In this document: positions 1 to 11,160 of the stretch, piece by piece
Layout of the letters: the number at the start of each line of letters is the position of its first letter
Position numbering within the stretch: the first letter of the stretch is position 1
Assembly (NCBI GenBank): GCA_032158295.1
Contig: CM063260.1
Span: 9,218,767 to 9,282,766, forward strand
Direction of reading: 5' to 3'
Length of the DNA: 64,000 nt
DNA from: Pycnopodia helianthoides
Taxonomy: Eukaryota > Echinodermata > Asteroidea > Forcipulatida > Asteriidae
Made by a program: the position numbers and the translations under genes
The notes under the pieces: generated by a model
Database searches by the model: none
What the model was told of the DNA's origin: nothing
Seen by the model: the letters and a program-made list of their open reading frames with translations, nothing else

Positions 1-1743
1 ACTCGATGCCCCTTCACGGCCACCATACGTTTGATAGGCTACCCTTTCTCCCACCTACGCCCATGATATTGTATAGTGATTGGTTGGAAATGAGTCTTAT
101 AAAGAAAAACAACAACATTACAGCAACATTTATTTGGCCAAAATCTTGAATAAAGAAAGTTAACAACACAAGTTAACCGATACCATTAGAGCGAAAAAGG
201 CAGATTAAAAAAAATTGTTTGTATAGTCTGACGTTTATTTTGCTCCAGTTGACCATGGGTGCCGCAGAAAATTTACACGGAACAGCCAAAAAGTTATACG
301 CGCCTTCGAATCAGAAGATTTGCAAGAAGCTTTTGTCTTTCTGTGTTCTTTTGTCCACCACCAAATTTTCCTGTCTGTTTTTAAACTGATCATGAAGTCG
401 GAAATGCTTTTCATTTCTCATGCCACAGTTATATAAACTGCGTTTGTCGGGGTGTTGGGGTGTTTGTTTGTTTGTTTGTTTGTTTGTTTGTTTGTTTGTT
501 TGTTTTTTGTTTTCCTTGCAAAGACGTCCACGTCTTCAAATTGCATGATTGCTTGGGTTGTCTTAACAATTTGTTTTTTATGGGCAAACCTAAATATTTT
601 GATTGTACTTTTGCATTGCATTGTTTTAGAGAGTTCTGAATATTTTTGCGCCTGAGATAAGATTGCTTTCATTATCACTACCCAAATGTCGTAGTTTTTA
701 ATTCAATATTAACTATAACTTAGAAAATGTATAGAGCCTTTTATCTATATAATGATTATTGCGAAATGATTGTGGCTCGTGACTAACATGTGTACATGTT
801 CAGTGGGAATCTGTGCTCAACTGTACACATGTTTTTATTTTATCGGTTACCAATTAGTCAATATACATGTAATGTAAGTTTTGTCAATATCCATTGTATG
901 GTTCATAAGTAATGATTTTTTCAGATATTAAACTTTGAAGAAATGTAATTCGACACTTGATGAGGTGATTAGGACGTCATTGATCTGGTTCCATTTTGAT
1001 GTTAATATTAAGTTGTTTGATGACTTTTAGGTTAAAACCAGTTTAATTTTTGAGTTATCCTAAAGAGGAGAGCTTGAAGGAATACAACAGTTTTAACTGC
1101 TGTGTTTATACGCTATTAAAATAGCGAATAAACACAGCGGTATTTCCGGGACATCGTAACATGTGATTTTCCAATCGAAATAAACGGCATCTTCTTTTTA
1201 CCATAACTTCATTATGCAACGGCCATTTTTTTTCTTCCAATTTCAAAAAAAGTATTTTATTGATATGATCTAACAGTAAAGAATTTATAATGAAATTGGG
1301 GTTCAAGAAAATTTGAAACTTTAAATAAGTACAACCTTAAACTTTTTGTTGATAGGGAACTGACATGTGAATTTAGATGACGCCACCGCTGCTTTATTTA
1401 AAAAGGTCATGAACAAAAGGTCATTCCATGCACGAAAACATGTCACAATTTCATTTCATATTGACTACTGCAGAGCTAAAATTATGGCTTTTTAATAGAT
1501 TTTCGCTGTAATTTTTGGTTTGAACCATTCAGAAGACAAGGTCAAATTAGGCTCGCATCTGTGTAGCGATTATTCTGTTCAATTTGAGTTTAGAACTTTC
1601 TGATGACGTATAGATTGTAAAACTCCAACCTTACCTGCTTTTACGTGGATTTTCCCCTCTGAGTTTTCCCCCATCTCAAAAAATGATCATCCTTTCATCG
1701 TCTCCTCTAAACACGCATCTACAAAGTTATACAGGTTACTACG
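1..1743. other. No gene seen; AT-rich intergenic sequence
   Basis: I see no convincing coding exon on either strand. The only structured element is the (TTTG)n microsatellite at about 460-504. Short open frames at 418-678, 452-655 and 1106-1306 are low-complexity or lack any family resemblance. Confidence 0.6.
460..504. repeat. (TTTG)n microsatellite
   Basis: About eleven tandem TGTT/TTTG units. The KQTN-repeat and LFVC-repeat peptides that can be read through it on either strand are artefacts of the repeat. Confidence 0.9.
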
Positions 1744-2034
1744 ATGGCCCCGAAGGGACATCAATTACTTAATTACTTGCGTCAAATTTCATTGCAAGTT
1801 CGCGTACAGAGAAGAGTCACAGACATAACGTTTGTCGTCAAATCTCACTATCAGGGAAAAGTCACAGAGACGTCATTATCTAGGTGTTTGACGTGTCCTC
1901 AGAGTGATATGGTTTTGGGACTCCCTTGGTTTCAAAATAACCCTGGTGAAGCTGAGAGTATCGAGCTCTCCTACTTTCGATCGTTGGATACTATGTCGTG
2001 TCTAGAGGGCCCCATCCATGTTGTTGTGTGTTAA
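1744..2034 (+). mobile_element. LTR-retrotransposon retropepsin-like fragment (relic)
   Basis: An open stretch of about 96 codons includes DITFVVKSHYQG near its middle and DMVLGLPWFQNNPGE towards its end. The D-[IVM]-[IVL]-L-G-[LM]-x-W-[FL] signature is the C-terminal part of the aspartic protease of Ty3/gypsy-type retrotransposons. The N-terminal DTG/DSG active-site turn is not visible. There is no reverse transcriptase nearby on the same strand, so this is an isolated relic rather than a host gene. The family call rests on this motif only. Confidence 0.5.
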
Positions 2035-2411
2035 TCTGGAAAATCGAAGATACATGACCTCCGTAAAGTCATGGTACTGCTTTAAACTAGTTCCCTCGTG
2101 TGACCTAGCCAAACAGCATGTAAAAAGGAACTAACCCTGGATTGTGTTAATCGTTTGACTAAAACAATTCCATCAAGGACCTCCCCATTAAGAATTCCCA
2201 CAGGGGTTATAAAACTAATCTCTTAGCCTGGGTCTAAGAGCCACACCTTGCTGTAATCAATCATATCTTCAGCAGATGACGGATTGAATTTGTTTGATTG
2301 AGTCCAAAGGTTCTTTCCTGATGTTTAAGACATTTTGAAAGGGATGATGTCCACCCCCCCAAAAAAACACACAAAGAAATAATAATATGCTAATTATAAA
2401 AGGCAATGTTG
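2035..2411. other. No gene seen
   Basis: Non-coding sequence between the retropepsin relic and the 138-bp tandem duplication. No exon, RNA gene or repeat recognised. Confidence 0.5.
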
Positions 2412-2685
2412 AAAACAGTACCATGGTGTAAGCGTGTGAGTTTTTCTGGTGATGTCGTGGTGTGTGATGGTTGAATGGCTTTTGACTGACACCCCGAAAA
2501 AAACTGCCAAATAGAGAGACTGCTAACTTGAGGGCTACATATCTCATATAAAACAGTACCATGGTGTAAGCGTGTGAGTTTTTCTGATGATGTCGTGGTG
2601 TGTGATGGTTGAATGGCTTTTGACTGACACCCCGAAAAAAACTGCCAAATAGAGAGACTGCTAACTTGAGGGCTACATATCTCAG
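2412..2685. repeat. 138-bp direct tandem duplication (two copies)
   Basis: The block starting AAACAGTACCATGGTGTAAG at about 2413 recurs at about 2551 and runs to ATCTCA near 2685. I noted only a G/A change early in the unit, so the duplication is recent or a local assembly duplication. It makes a 159-codon minus-strand open frame with an internal protein repeat, which I do not believe is a gene. A poly-G run of about ten bases follows at 2710. Confidence 0.85.
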
Positions 2686-2955
2686 TTGGCAGATCGCCGG
2701 CATGTTAATAGGGGGGGGGGGTGGCAAATGTTGAAAAACCAAATACAATTTAGTTGTCTTTTCTCGCCCAAATTTAAAAGGAACAAGATAATAACAAGAA
2801 AATAAAATAAACTAACACACACCGTTTATAATTATATTTGAAATAAATTGTTTTATTATGTTCCTTGACGCATTTGTAAATGAATTTTGATAATTGAGTC
2901 ATGTAATCTAACCATAACGTTGCTCTGAAGTTGGAATGTCAATTCAACTTATTTT

Positions 2956-3262
2956 AAAGGGTGTGTACAACATTGGTAATTGCCAAAGACCTGTATCTAC
3001 TTGATGTGACCAAACACATACATGAAATAACAAACCTATGAAAGCTTAAGCTCAATGGGTCTTCGGAGCATGAAAAAACAGTGAAAAAGAAACATTATAT
3101 GTTTTAACTTTTTTTCAAACATCGGATTTTATACCGCAGGATAAAGACTAGTGTTTTACTCATTTCCTGACATCTATGGCATTTCAAGCAAAACTATTTA
3201 AAGGGAAGTTTTCCACCATGACCATCTTTATGCCAAGTGAGTTATGTGCAAATCTGTGAACA
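2956..3262. mobile_element. Decayed short inverted-repeat element (family 1 MITE-like)
   Basis: The left end reads AAAGGGTGTGTACAACATTGGTAA. The interior contains the segments recurring in other family copies here (ACAAACCTATGAAAG, then GTGAAAAAG, then TTTTACTCATTTC, then TTATGTGCAAATCTGTGAACA). Compare the better preserved copy at 3652-3991. The right terminal repeat is missing. Confidence 0.6.
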
Positions 3263-3404
3263 ATTAGGGAGAGGGGAGGGGGGAGGGAGAAATGATCCCC
3301 GAATGGACATAAGGGAGACTTTCATTTGTTTTACGAAAGAAAGTTGTGTCTTAAATTGCTTTTGATTTGATTTGTAATCCTCCACTGAGATAACGTAGTC
3401 GCAT

Positions 3405-6400
3405 CTAAACACATGTGACTTCTTGAGCCGTGCTTACAGATATCCAGCCGCAGTATTGGGAAATCTTGACGTTAACATCGGGATACTTCGAGTTGCCACA
3501 CCCTGAACCCCAGCTGTATACACCCTCAAGAAGTGGTCCGTTGTCACTCCCGTCATAGTTACTGACAAGGGGACCTCCTACGTCACCCTGGGTAAACATT
3601 ATCAGAGAAACATTAATCTCTTCCAATTGTCATAACATATACTCCTTGTTTAAAGGTATTGTACACTTTTGGTAACAGCTCAAAATCAGTGTCCACATTT
3701 TGTGTGCTTAAACATATGCATGAACAAACAAACCTGTGAAAGTTTGAGCTCAATTGGTCATCGAGGTCACGAGAAAATAGTGAAAAGAGATCTTATGTGT
3801 TTTCTGTTTATTCAAATTATCGCGCGCGATAATTACTATTGTTTTACTCGTTTCTCAGAAACGATAGCATTTTAGGCAGAAACATTTTAAGGAACCCTTT
3901 CTACCATTACTTACTTTAAATCATGTCAGTTATGTGTGAATCTGTGAACATTCTGTTTTACGATCTTACCAATAGTGTACAGGGCCTTTAATGGCGTTTT
4001 TAATCAGATTTGGTTATCATTAGTATTGGATTACGTGACTGTAATATTATTATTTTCACAAGAATCTGAACAATCATTTCGTCATCAGTTATAGGTATAT
4101 AGCTTTTGTCCAAAGGACAACACTGCACGGTCAGTTCTGAAGATTCTTTGAACGAACACAATACAAGTTTAACAGTTATTAACATCAATGTTTTCTGGAA
4201 GGGTAAACTTGTTTGCAAAAAACAACCTACTCGTTCAACGTTTAAAAATGTAATTAAACAAGATGACCCCCTCACAGAAAAAATGATGTTGCGAAGGTTC
4301 ATGCTTATGGTACGGAGCCCCTAAAGGGACAGGTAGAAGAAAAATGAAAAGGTTAAAAAAAAATTCAAGTTTATTTCGTTCCCTCAGAATATTATTTCGT
4401 TCCCTCGAAATATTATTTCGTTCCCTCGAAATAGTATTTCGTTCCCCCGAAATAACTTATTTCGTTCCAACAAAAAGTTATTTCGTTCCCTCGAATTAAC
4501 ATTGCGAGGGAACGAAATGATTTCGAGGGAACGAAATGATTTCGAGGAAACGAATTAGTATTTCGGGGGAACGAAATAATATTGGAATTTTTGTTAACCT
4601 TTTCAAATTGTTTTACCTGTCCATTTAGGGGCTCCTTATTATGGCGATTGCGGCAATATATAACATCGGATAATTTAGGTGTCTACTAATGAAATTTCTC
4701 AACTTTAACCATAGTTTGGGACAAAAATACTTCTCTGGAGGATTGTTACTGGCATAAAGCTTATACAGTTTTGTTCAATGATTACACATGATTTACATTG
4801 TCTTGAATCTGGAAGGCACTACGTTTTGTTCTGACCCACCTTACAGCCACTACCTCCATCAGCACCAGCGACAGTGCAAAATACGTCATTTACAAGGCTG
4901 CCGTAGGATTGTTTGCACTCGGTATCACTGATTGTCGTAAGCTCCACTTCCATTAATACCTTAGAACTTGTCAGTCCAAATCCTTAAACATTAAAATGCA
5001 TACAGCATTACTATATTATGACAATAACCAACAGACAGAATTTTACTAATTGAAACTGTGTCAGTAAAACAAATTACTTCAGTTTTGCTCAGTGGATTTT
5101 CTCCTGCCTTTCACGGTGTTTAGTCCCCGGTTTGAATCCCATCTCAGACCAGGTCGAGTCTTGCATGTGGATTGTGTGCTCAGTTCCTATTTGCCTGCGT
5201 GGGTTTCCTAAATTTGGGGGTTTTCCTTAGAAAACTAAACCTGAACATTTCCCGACTCCCCAACCTGTTAATGGCGCTTTCGCTGTTAGATGTGTGTAAC
5301 ATGAAATAAATCATCTGAGTGTACCAGTTAGTAAAAGTGATCACAGTGGGAGGGGCAGACTAAAAGTGATCCTAGTGGGAGGGGCAGACTAAAAGTGATC
5401 CCAGTGGGAGGGGCAGACTTAAAGTGATCCCAGTGGGAGGGGCAAACTAAAAGTGATCCTAGTGGGAGAGGCAGACTAAAAGTGATCCCAGTAGGAGGGG
5501 CAGACTCAAAGTTATCCCAGTGGGTGGGGCAGACTAAAAGTGATCCTAGTGGGAGGGGCAGACTAAAAGTGATCCTAGTGGGAGGGGCATACTAAAAGTG
5601 ATCCTAGTGGAGGGGCAGACTAAAAGTGATCCCAGTAGGAGGGGCAGACTCAAAGTGATCCCAGTGGGTGGGGCAGACTAAAAGTGATCCTAGTGGGAGG
5701 GGCAGACTAAAAGTGATCCTAGTGGGAGGGGCATACTAAAAGTGATCCTAGTGGAGGGGCAGACTAAAAGTGATCCTATAGTGGGAGGGGCAGACTAAAA
5801 GTGATCCTAGTGGGAGGGGCAGAATAAAAGTGATCCAAGTGGGAGGGGCAGACTAAAAGTGATCCTAGTGGGAGGGGCAGACTTAAAGTGATCCCAGTGG
5901 GAGGGACAAACTAAAAGTGATCGTAGTGGGAGGGGCAGACTAAAAGTGGTCCCAGTGGGAGGGGCAGACTAAAAAGTGATCCTAGTGGGAGGGGCATACT
6001 AAAAGTGATCCTAGTGGAGGGGCAGACTAAAAGTGATCCTATAGTGGGAGGGGCAGACTAAAAGTGATCATAGTGGGAGGGGCAGAATAAAAGTGATCCC
6101 AGTGGGAGGGGCAGACTAAAAGTGATCCCAGTGGGAGGGGCAGACTAAAAGTGATCCAGTGGGAGGGACAAACTAAAAGTGATCGTAGTGGGAGGGGCAG
6201 ACTAAAAGTGATCCTAGTGGAGGGCAGACTAAAAGTGATCCTATAGTGGGAGGGGCAGACTAAAAGTGATCCTAGAGGGAGGGGCAGAATAAAAGTGATC
6301 CCAGTGGGAGGGGCAGACTAAAAGTGATCCCAGTGGGAGGGGCAGACTAAAAGTGATCCCAGTGGGAGGGACAAACTAAAAGTGATCGTAGTGGGAGGGG

Positions 6401-9400
6401 CAGACTAAAAGTGGTCCCAGTGGGAGGGGCAGACTAAAAGTGATCCCAGTGGGAGGGGCAGACTAAAAGTGATCCCAGTAGGAGGGGCAGACTAAAAGTG
6501 ATCCTAGTGGGAGGGGCAGACTAAAAGTGATCCTAGTGGGAGGGGCAGACTAAAAGTGATCCTAGTGGGAGGGGCAGACTAAAAGTGATCCTAGTGGGAG
6601 GGGCAGACTAAAAGTGATCCTAGTGGGAGGGGCAGACTAAAAGTGATCCTAGTGGGAGGGGTAGACTTAAAGTGATCCTAGTGGGAGGGGCAGACTAAAA
6701 GTGATCCTAGTGGGAGGGACAGACTAAAAGTGATCCTAGTGGGAGGGGCAGACTAAAAGTGATCCTAGTGGGAGGGGTAGACTTAAAGTGATCCTAGTGG
6801 GAGGGGTAGACTAAAAGTGATCCTAGTGGGAGGGGCAGACTAAAAGTGATCCTAGTGGGAGGGGCAGACTAAAAGTGATCCCAGTGGGAGGAGGAGACTA
6901 AAAGTGATCCTAGTGGGAGGGGCAAACTAAAAGTGATCCTAGTGGGAGAGGCAGACTAAAAGTGATCCCAGTAGGAGGGGCAGACTCAAAGTTATCCCAG
7001 TGGGTGGGGCAGACTAAAAGTGATCCTAGTGGGAGGGGCAGACTAAAAGTGATCCTAGTGGGAGGGGCATACTAAAAGTGATCCTAGTGGAGGGGCAGAC
7101 TAAAAGTGATCCCAGTAGGAGGGGCAGACTCAAAGTGATCCCAGTGGGTGGGCAGACTAAAAGTATCCTAGTGGGAGGGGCAGACTAAAAGTGATCCTAG
7201 TGGGAGGGGCATACTAAAAGTGATCCTAGTGGAGGGGCAGACTAAAAGTGATCCTATAGTGGGAGGGGCAGACTAAAAGTGATCCTAGTGGGAGGGGCAG
7301 AATAAAAGTGATCCAAGTGGGAGGGGCAGACTAAAAGTGATCCCAGTGGGAGGGGCAGACTTAAAGTGATCCAGTGGGAGGGACAAACTAAAAGTGATCG
7401 TAGTGGGAGGGGCAGACTAAAAGTGGTCCCAGTGGGAGGGGCAGACTAAAAGTGATCCTAGTGGGAGGGGCATACTAAAAGTGATCCTAGTGGAGGGGCA
7501 GACTAAAAGTGATCCTATAGTGGGAGGGGCAGACTAAAAGTGATCCTAGTGGGAGGGGCAGAATAAAAGTGATCCCAGTGGGAGGGGCAGACTAAAAGTG
7601 ATCCCAGTGGGAGGAGCAGACTAAAAGTGATCCCAGTGGGAGGGACAAACTAAAAGTGATCGTAGTGGGAGGGGCAGACTAAAAGTGATCCTAGTGGAGG
7701 GGCAGACTAAAAGTGATCCTATAGTGGGAGGGGCAGACTAAAAGTGATCCTAGAGGGAGGGGCAGAATAAAAGTGATCCCAGTGGGAGGGGCAGACTAAA
7801 AGTGATCCCAGTGGGAGGGACAAACTAAAAGTGATCGTAGTGGGAGGGCAACTAAAATTTGGTCCCAGTGGGAGGGGCAGACTAAAAGTGATCCCAGTGG
7901 GAGGGGCAGACTAAAAGTGATCCCAGTAGGAGGGGCAGACTAAAAGTGATCCTAGTGGAGGGGCAGACTAAAAGTGATCCTAGTGGGAGGGGCAGACTAA
8001 AAGTGATCCTAGTGGGAGGGGCAGACTAAAAGTGATCCTAGTGGGAGGGGCAGACTAAAAGTGATCCTAGTGGGAGGGGTAGACTTAAAGTGATCCTAGT
8101 GGGAGGGCAGACTAAAAGTGATCCTAGTGGGAGGGACAGACTAAAAGTGATCCTAGTGGAGGGGCAGACTAAAAGTGATCCTAGTGGGAGGGGTAGACTT
8201 AAAGTGATCCTAGTGGGAGGGGTAGACTAAAAGTGATCCTAGTGGGAGGGGCAGACTAAAAGTGATCCTAGTGGGAGGGGCAGACTAAAAGTGATCCTAG
8301 TGGGAGGGGCAGACTAAAAGTGATCCTAGTGGGAGGGACAGACTAAAAGTGATCCAAGTGGGAGGGGCAGACTAAAAGTGATCCTAGTGGGAGGGGCAGA
8401 CTAAAAGTGATCCCAGTAGGAGGGGCAGACTAAAAGTGATCCTAGTGGGAGGGGCAGACTAAAAGTGATCCTAGTGGGAGGGGCAGACTAAAAGTGATCC
8501 TAGTGGGAGGGGCAGACTAAAAGTGATCCTAGTGGGAGGGGCAGACTAAAAGTGATCCTAGTGGGAGGGCAGACTAAAAGTGATCCTAGTGGGAGGGGCA
8601 GACTAAAAGTGATCCTAGTGGGAGGGGCAGACTTAAAGTGATCCTAGTGGGAGGGGTAGACTAAAAGTGATCCTAGTGGGAGGGGCAGACTAAAAGTGAT
8701 CCTAGTGGGAGGGGCAGACTAAAAGTGATCCTAGTGGGAGGGGCAGACTAAAAGTGATCCTAGTGGGAGGGACAGACTAAAAGTGATCCAAGTGGGAGGG
8801 GCAGACTGAAAGTGATCCTAGTGGGAGGGCAGACTTTAAGTGATCCTAGTGGGAGGGGCAGACTAAAAGTGTTTGAATTTCACTTTCGAAATAATTGTTA
8901 GCGCCCTCAAAAAATGATTTCCCTCATTCCTTTAAGAAAACTAAATATTATTTCGAGTCACCGATATTTTAGTTTTCGATGAAATGAAATATATTTTTCA
9001 CGAAACTATAAATACTTCCATTGTTTACTCCATCTGGTATTTCTTAACCTCCTTTAATGGGCTCCATGCCATTCTGATGTTCGCATTGAGTTGGTCCGAT
9101 GAAATTTGAATGGTCGTTAAAATAGTAGATTTTTTAAGCAACATGGTGTACCGATCAAAGCTCAGCGTAAATAATTCCATAGACCCAGAAACTCTTAATG
9201 ACATGGCAACTTTGCATACACAGCCTCAGCAAAACGAAGCCAAAAGCCTCCGGTATATAATGTGTATTCAATATAGGTTATCTCTCTTTCAATGAATTGT
9301 TTCAAAAAATCTTACTGCTTTTAGTTCCCCATCCAGCCAGGAGAAGAGTTTCGCCAGTGACCGGTGCTGCTGTAGAAATGTTGATAACCACCACGTTGCT

Positions 9401-11102
9401 ATTCAGGACGGCCGGGGTTTTGAGCTTCACTAATGCGATATCGTTTGCGAGGGTCCAGCTGTTATATTTAGGGTGAACAAACGAGTCACTTCCTTCGATA
9501 AACTGCGTCGAAGATAGATCATGATCATCGTACTTGTGGTGATATCCCAATCCAATATGCATTCCCTTTGACTGTAAAAAAACACACAATAGTTTGGATA
9601 ACTTAATAGATGTCTTTAAGTGATATCACACTTTGAGAAGGTAAACATATTGCCTTCGGATATCTAAACATTTGCAAGTAAACCATTATCAGGTTCAAGC
9701 AAAAACGTTTACTTTTTATAAACAAAACCGGTGCATAAAGCTAAAAAAGGCAACGCCAATGCTGCGCAAATTCAAACTGTTTATCCATTCATATAGCTGT
9801 ATAGATTATCCATCAAAACACATTCACTTATCATGAAGCTAAAGAGCACTGTAGTAAATTCAAAATAATCCCTTTTATGCCCTGCTACGACATTATTCAG
9901 AGCAGTTCAATATGGGATCGGATTTGACATCAACGTTTCGTGTTTGAGAGGAGGAAGTACGAGTCGTTTCTCTCTTTTTGTAAGTTTGTACATTATAACA
10001 TGATATACTTACGCACAGCTAGCGGTCGTAACAACCCAATTTTCATGAACCAATGCACCTGCACAATACTGGTCTGCAAACGTGGTCCAAGAGCTGTCAT
10101 AGATCGCCACTTGCCATGGTCGACTGTGTGGTACAGATTCATGTCCGTTTGCTATCCTGGAGGAACCCCAAACTCCAAGTACGCCGGAAGCTGAAAGAAG
10201 CGAACAGTTGTAATGAATGCAGAGAGTGAACATTTTATTTTCGTACACCTTTTTGGACAATGAATTATTAATACTATGAACATTATAATAAGTGCGCTTT
10301 AAATGCACTGGAAACCTTTGGTAATTGTAAAAAATCAGTATTCTCACTTGGTGTATCCCATACCAAGTGAGGATACTAGTCTTTGATAATTACCAAAAGT
10401 GTACCCTGCCTTTAAGGTTAAAACTAATAATTATTTTCCGATAATAACCAATCATAAAAAGTGCTTGCAAATGAGAGAGCTTGAGTTGTCCAAAAATGTA
10501 CCATAAAAAGTGAAGTAGCAAAAAACAGACATAATCGAACATGAAAGAAAATTTCCAAACCAAAATACAGTGCTGCTAATGACGTGTCTGCATCCGATTC
10601 ATTAGAAAAGTGGGCTTAACTGTATATATAATTTGAATGCCGGTGGTTGTAGTGCTGTTAGCTGTGGGATATTTCTTACAAAATCCATTATTCGCGGAAG
10701 TAGTCGTAACATCAAATCAGCCGTGCAAATTAAATTATTGTTCTTGTTGAACCACCACAACTCAAAGAGAGAAAATGTGCACGTACATACGTGGTGTTAC
10801 ACCAAACCTCATTGGATAGATTGTTCTATACTGTCACTGTGATCTGTTCATAAACGAAAACTTTTCTAAATTCGACGTGTCCAAATATCTACTGGTAACA
10901 CGAGAAACGAATAGAATAAACACTTTACAGACCACAGCGTTTGATAAGGAACACTTGTCCGACAGCAATTCGGATAACTAGGCCTACGTGTCATACAAAA
11001 TAATCATTAAGTTCGAACTATTGTGTCAGAAATCGTGATAGGCCTGGATGTAAAACATATCTTACCTACTGCCAAAAGAACGCACACAAAAAGCCACTTC
11101 AT
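3405..11102 (-). CDS. Secreted chymotrypsin-like serine protease homologue, catalytic His and Ser replaced (5 exons)
   Basis: Exons in transcript order: 11066-11102, 10013-10190, 9316-9571, 4840-4982, 3405-3587 (stop TAG 3405-3407). All introns are GT-AG. Exon 1 encodes a signal peptide beginning MKWLFVCVLLAVG. Exon 2 carries the zymogen-cleavage-like site SSRIANGHE and the TAAHC region written TTASC, so catalytic His57 (chymotrypsin numbering) is Ser. Exon 3 keeps the Asp102 motif NDIALVKL and GWGT. Exon 5 has GDVGGPL where active enzymes have GDSGGPL, so Ser195 is Val. The S1-pocket position 189 is Ser (SGCKGDV). Total about 265 codons, normal for a single-domain S1 protein. Family knowledge: such triad-lacking homologues act as cofactors or regulators in arthropod cascades; any role here is inference. 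Oddity: exon 2 ends in phase 2 but exon 3 reads in phase 0, so a one-base error, an unseen small exon or real inactivation is needed. A TATA box lies upstream. Confidence 0.8.
3652..3991. mobile_element. Short inverted-repeat element (family 1 MITE-like), about 340 bp
   Basis: Ends are inverted repeats: AAAGGTATTGTACACTTTTGG on the left, CCAATAGTGTACAGGGCCTTT on the right. The interior includes a palindrome around TTATCGCGCGCGATAA. Non-coding. It sits in intron 4 of the serine protease homologue gene. Related copies occur at 2956, 10298, 27690, 38440 and 38813. Confidence 0.8.
4311..4636. mobile_element. Fold-back element with TTTCGTTCCCTCGAAA modules
   Basis: Terminal inverted repeats: left TACGGAGCCCCTAAAGGGAC then AGGT..GAAAAGGTTAAAA; right TTAACCTTTTC..ACCTGTCC then TTTAGGGGCTCC. 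The interior is a run of the imperfectly palindromic module ATTTCGTTCCCTCGAAAT followed by the same module inverted (CGAGGGAACGAAAT). It can fold into a long hairpin and has no coding capacity. It lies in protease intron 4. Relatives at 29078, 30005, 36611 and 47365. Confidence 0.8.
5080..5330 (+). mobile_element. tRNA-derived SINE-like repeat
   Basis: Contains an A-box-like TGCTCAGTGGATT near 5085 and a B-box GGTTTGAATCCC near 5130, about 40 bp apart as in tRNA-derived pol III promoters. A non-tRNA body of about 180 bp follows, ending at the start of the 29-bp array. Assignment rests on box spacing and sequence only. Confidence 0.5.
5331..8872. repeat. 29-bp minisatellite array, about 120 copies, with ~1,478-bp higher-order period
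   Basis: Unit of 29 bp with core GTGATCCTAGTGGGAGGGGC and link AGACTAAAA. Variant units (CCTATAGTGGG, CATACTAAAA, CAGACTCAAAGTTATCC, GGACAAACTAAAAGTGATCG) recur in the same order about 1,478 bp later: the CTCAAAGTTATCC variant at 5501 and 6981, CCTATAG at 5775/7253, 6038/7513 and 6240/7718. This equals about 51 units, so a block of the array has itself been duplicated. No open reading frame runs through it. It makes up most of the third intron (4983-9315) of the serine protease homologue. Confidence 0.95.
10298..10413. mobile_element. Short deletion derivative of the family 1 inverted-repeat element
   Basis: Left end TTTAAATGCACTGG..CCTTTGGTAATTG and right end AATTACCAAAAGTGTACCC..GCCTTTAAG are inverted. 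The centre contains TATTCTCACTTGGTGTATCC facing ATACCAAGTGAGGATACT, so the whole 116 bp is nearly a hairpin. It lies in intron 1 of the protease homologue. Confidence 0.65.
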
Positions 11103-11150
11103 ACTGATGTAGGTGATGTTCTCCCCAAAGTGATCAATAAAAAACTTCAG

Positions 11151-11160
11151 CTTATTTATA
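11151..11160 (-). promoter_or_regulatory. TATA box of the serine protease homologue gene
   Basis: The minus strand reads TATAAATAAG, 49-58 bp upstream of the ATG at 11102. A start about 30 bp downstream of the box would give a very short 5' leader, as is common for digestive-type protease genes. No initiator element was verified. Confidence 0.55.

Noticed and set aside
5331..8872. CRISPR-like regular repeats
   Set aside because: Repeats are directly adjoining 29-bp units without unique spacers, in a eukaryotic intron. This is a minisatellite.
10191..10347. Upstream Met extension of protease exon 2
   Set aside because: The open frame continues into the intron, but the acceptor at 10191-10192 and the signal peptide exon at 11066-11102 give a better N-terminus with correct phase.
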